Notes under the pieces: generated by a model
What the model was told of the DNA's origin: nothing
The model's input: the letters and a program-made list of their open reading frames with translations, nothing else
Databases searched by the model: none
Translations under genes and position numbers: made by a program
In this document: piece after piece, positions 6,174-7,055 of the stretch
Layout: each line of letters opens with the position of its first letter
Numbering within the stretch: position 1 is the stretch's first letter
Assembly: GCA_964482535.1 (NCBI GenBank)
Contig: CAYZXU010000121.1
Coordinates: forward strand, 1-7,055
Length of the DNA: 7,055 nt
Direction of reading: 5' to 3'
Source: CAYZXU01 sp964482535
GTDB taxonomy: Bacteria; Desulfobacterota; Desulfobacteria; Desulfobacterales; BuS5

Positions 6174-6195
6174 CATGCCAGGCAGGGTAATTACA

Positions 6196-6209
6196 TTGAC
6201 TTAGATCAA
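6196..6209. promoter_or_regulatory. Crp/Fnr-family binding site
   Basis: TTGACTTAGATCAA matches the FNR consensus TTGATNNNNATCAA at nine of ten fixed positions. A/T-rich tracts lie upstream of it relative to the leftward operon, where the RNA polymerase alpha subunits could contact DNA. FNR, HcpR or another family member could be the ligand; the sequence alone does not decide. Confidence 0.6.
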
Positions 6210-6244
6210 AAAAAGAGATTTTTTAATAAAAATACAAATTGCAT

Positions 6245-6272
6245 AAATCCCCCTTTCTGTCAAGGGGGATTT
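6245..6272. terminator. Perfect 11-bp hairpin between the chemotaxis and ferredoxin genes
   Basis: AAATCCCCCTT and AAGGGGGATTT pair perfectly around a 6-nt TCTGTC loop. It lies 42 bp past the stop of the chemotaxis gene. In that direction the stem is followed, after a few bases, by a T-rich stretch (TTTGTATTTTTATT) rather than an immediate T run. It could be a terminator or one copy of a dispersed intergenic repeat. Confidence 0.55.
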
Positions 6273-6314
6273 GTAGAATTTCTTATGGACAGGTTGGTAG
6301 GGAAGAGTAAAGAT

Positions 6315-7055
6315 CTAAACCTTAAATTTGACCACCATCTTTTTAAGCTGCTCTGCCAGTTCACTCAGATTTTCTGCGCTAATATTAACCTGTGAGCTGC
6401 TGTTTGACATTTCACTCGAAGCCTGATTCACATCGGCAATATCCCTTGCGATTTCATCTGAAACAGTGGAACTCTGTGCCACGTTCTCCGTTATTTCAGC
6501 AATCCCCTGGGAAGCCTGGAGAACGTTGTTGGAAATCTCTTTGGTAGTCACAGACTGCTCTTCCACTGCTGTGGCAATTATAGCAACAATCTCATTGACA
6601 TCATTGATAACCCTTGTAATCTGCTCAATCTGGGCTACTGTCCCATCTGTGGAACTTTGGATACCCTCAATCTTGCTTCTTATTTCTCCTGTTGCATCTG
6701 CTGTTTGTTTGGCAAGCTCCTTTATTTCATTTGCCACCACTGCAAAGCCCTTACCTGCTTCACCTGCACGGGCAGCTTCAATTGTAGCGTTCAAAGCAAG
6801 GAGATTGGTCTGCTCTGAAATTTCCGTTATGGTTTCAGTGACTTCTCCTATCTCATTAGCTGCGCGACCAAGCTCATCGACTTTTTCAGAAGCACTCTTT
6901 GCTTCAGCTACTGCTTCACCTGTTATATCCCTTGCTTTTTCCGTATTTCTGGCAATTTCATCGATCACGGAAGTCATCTCCCCAGAGGATGTAGCCACCA
7001 TGCTGACATTGGTTGATGCCTCTTCCACAGCTGCAGCCACAGAGTTCATATTGGA
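6315..7055 (-). CDS. Methyl-accepting chemotaxis protein, C-terminal signalling domain (5' end outside window)
   Basis: The reading frame stays open to the window edge: two codons (Ser, Asn) precede the first Met at 7049, so that Met is almost certainly internal. The visible 246 residues form the long antiparallel coiled coil of a chemoreceptor. Counting from that Met, the highly conserved tip that contacts CheA/CheW is EISEQTNLLALNATIEAARA followed by GEAGKGFAVVANEI (about 76-109). Flanking helices contain methylation-type Glu/Gln-rich segments (AAAVEEAST near 5-13 and TAVEEQSVTTKEIS near 160-173). The protein ends in KKMVVKFKV, with no visible C-terminal CheR/CheB tether pentapeptide. The sensory domain, membrane helices and HAMP region, if present, lie beyond the edge, so the stimulus is unknown. 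A hairpin downstream probably separates it from the ferredoxin operon. Confidence 0.95.
   Translation of the reverse strand, partial: SNMNSVAAAVEEASTNVSMVATSSGEMTSVIDEIARNTEKARDITGEAVAEAKSASEKVDELGRAANEIGEVTETITEISEQTNLLALNATIEAARAGEAGKGFAVVANEIKELAKQTADATGEIRSKIEGIQSSTDGTVAQIEQITRVINDVNEIVAIIATAVEEQSVTTKEISNNVLQASQGIAEITENVAQSSTVSDEIARDIADVNQASSEMSNSSSQVNISAENLSELAEQLKKMVVKFKV

Overview
The window looks like an AT-rich chromosomal stretch from an anaerobic deltaproteobacterium (Desulfobacterota; a Desulfobacterales-type sulfate reducer is my best guess). That placement is an inference. It rests on the mix of genes: a Tat-exported multi-cluster ferredoxin with a small cytochrome b-like partner, a PAS sigma-54 activator with a cysteine cluster, a TIGR02757 (DUF2400) protein, and a 'PHNKCTFC'-type radical SAM protein. 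No rRNA, tRNA, CRISPR array, insertion sequence or phage gene was seen.

Layout. (1) 20-2241, minus strand: a radical SAM gene followed 56 bp later by a type II NADH:quinone oxidoreductase (ndh-like); they may share a transcript. (2) 2242-2448: a divergent intergenic region with a plausible sigma-70-type promoter for the rightward genes. (3) 2449-4663, plus strand: a TIGR02757-family protein, then a 451-aa PAS/AAA+/Fis-HTH sigma-54 activator. (4) 4678-6095, minus strand, convergent with the activator across 14 bp: a two-gene operon whose ORFs overlap by ATGA. It encodes a twin-arginine-exported four-motif ferredoxin and a four-helix membrane protein with histidines placed as in b-type cytochromes. 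(5) 6096-6314: a regulatory intergenic region with a Crp/Fnr-type site spaced correctly from a -10 box, an 18-nt palindrome in the predicted leader, and a strong hairpin. (6) 6315-7055, minus strand: the C-terminal signalling part of a methyl-accepting chemotaxis protein, cut by the window edge.

How it may work together. The ferredoxin/cytochrome pair looks like an electron-transfer module across the membrane (quinone pool to or from the periplasm), with no catalytic subunit beside it in this window. One of its four cluster motifs lacks a cysteine, which suggests a [3Fe-4S] centre. Its promoter region looks built for a Crp/Fnr-family activator. The convergent sigma-54 activator carries a four-cysteine cluster in its PAS sensor domain and could be a redox- or metal-sensing regulator, though its targets cannot be read from the sequence. 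NDH-2 would feed electrons from NADH into the same quinone pool. The most notable leads are the orphan module with its missing cysteine, its promoter architecture, and the cysteine-rich PAS domain.
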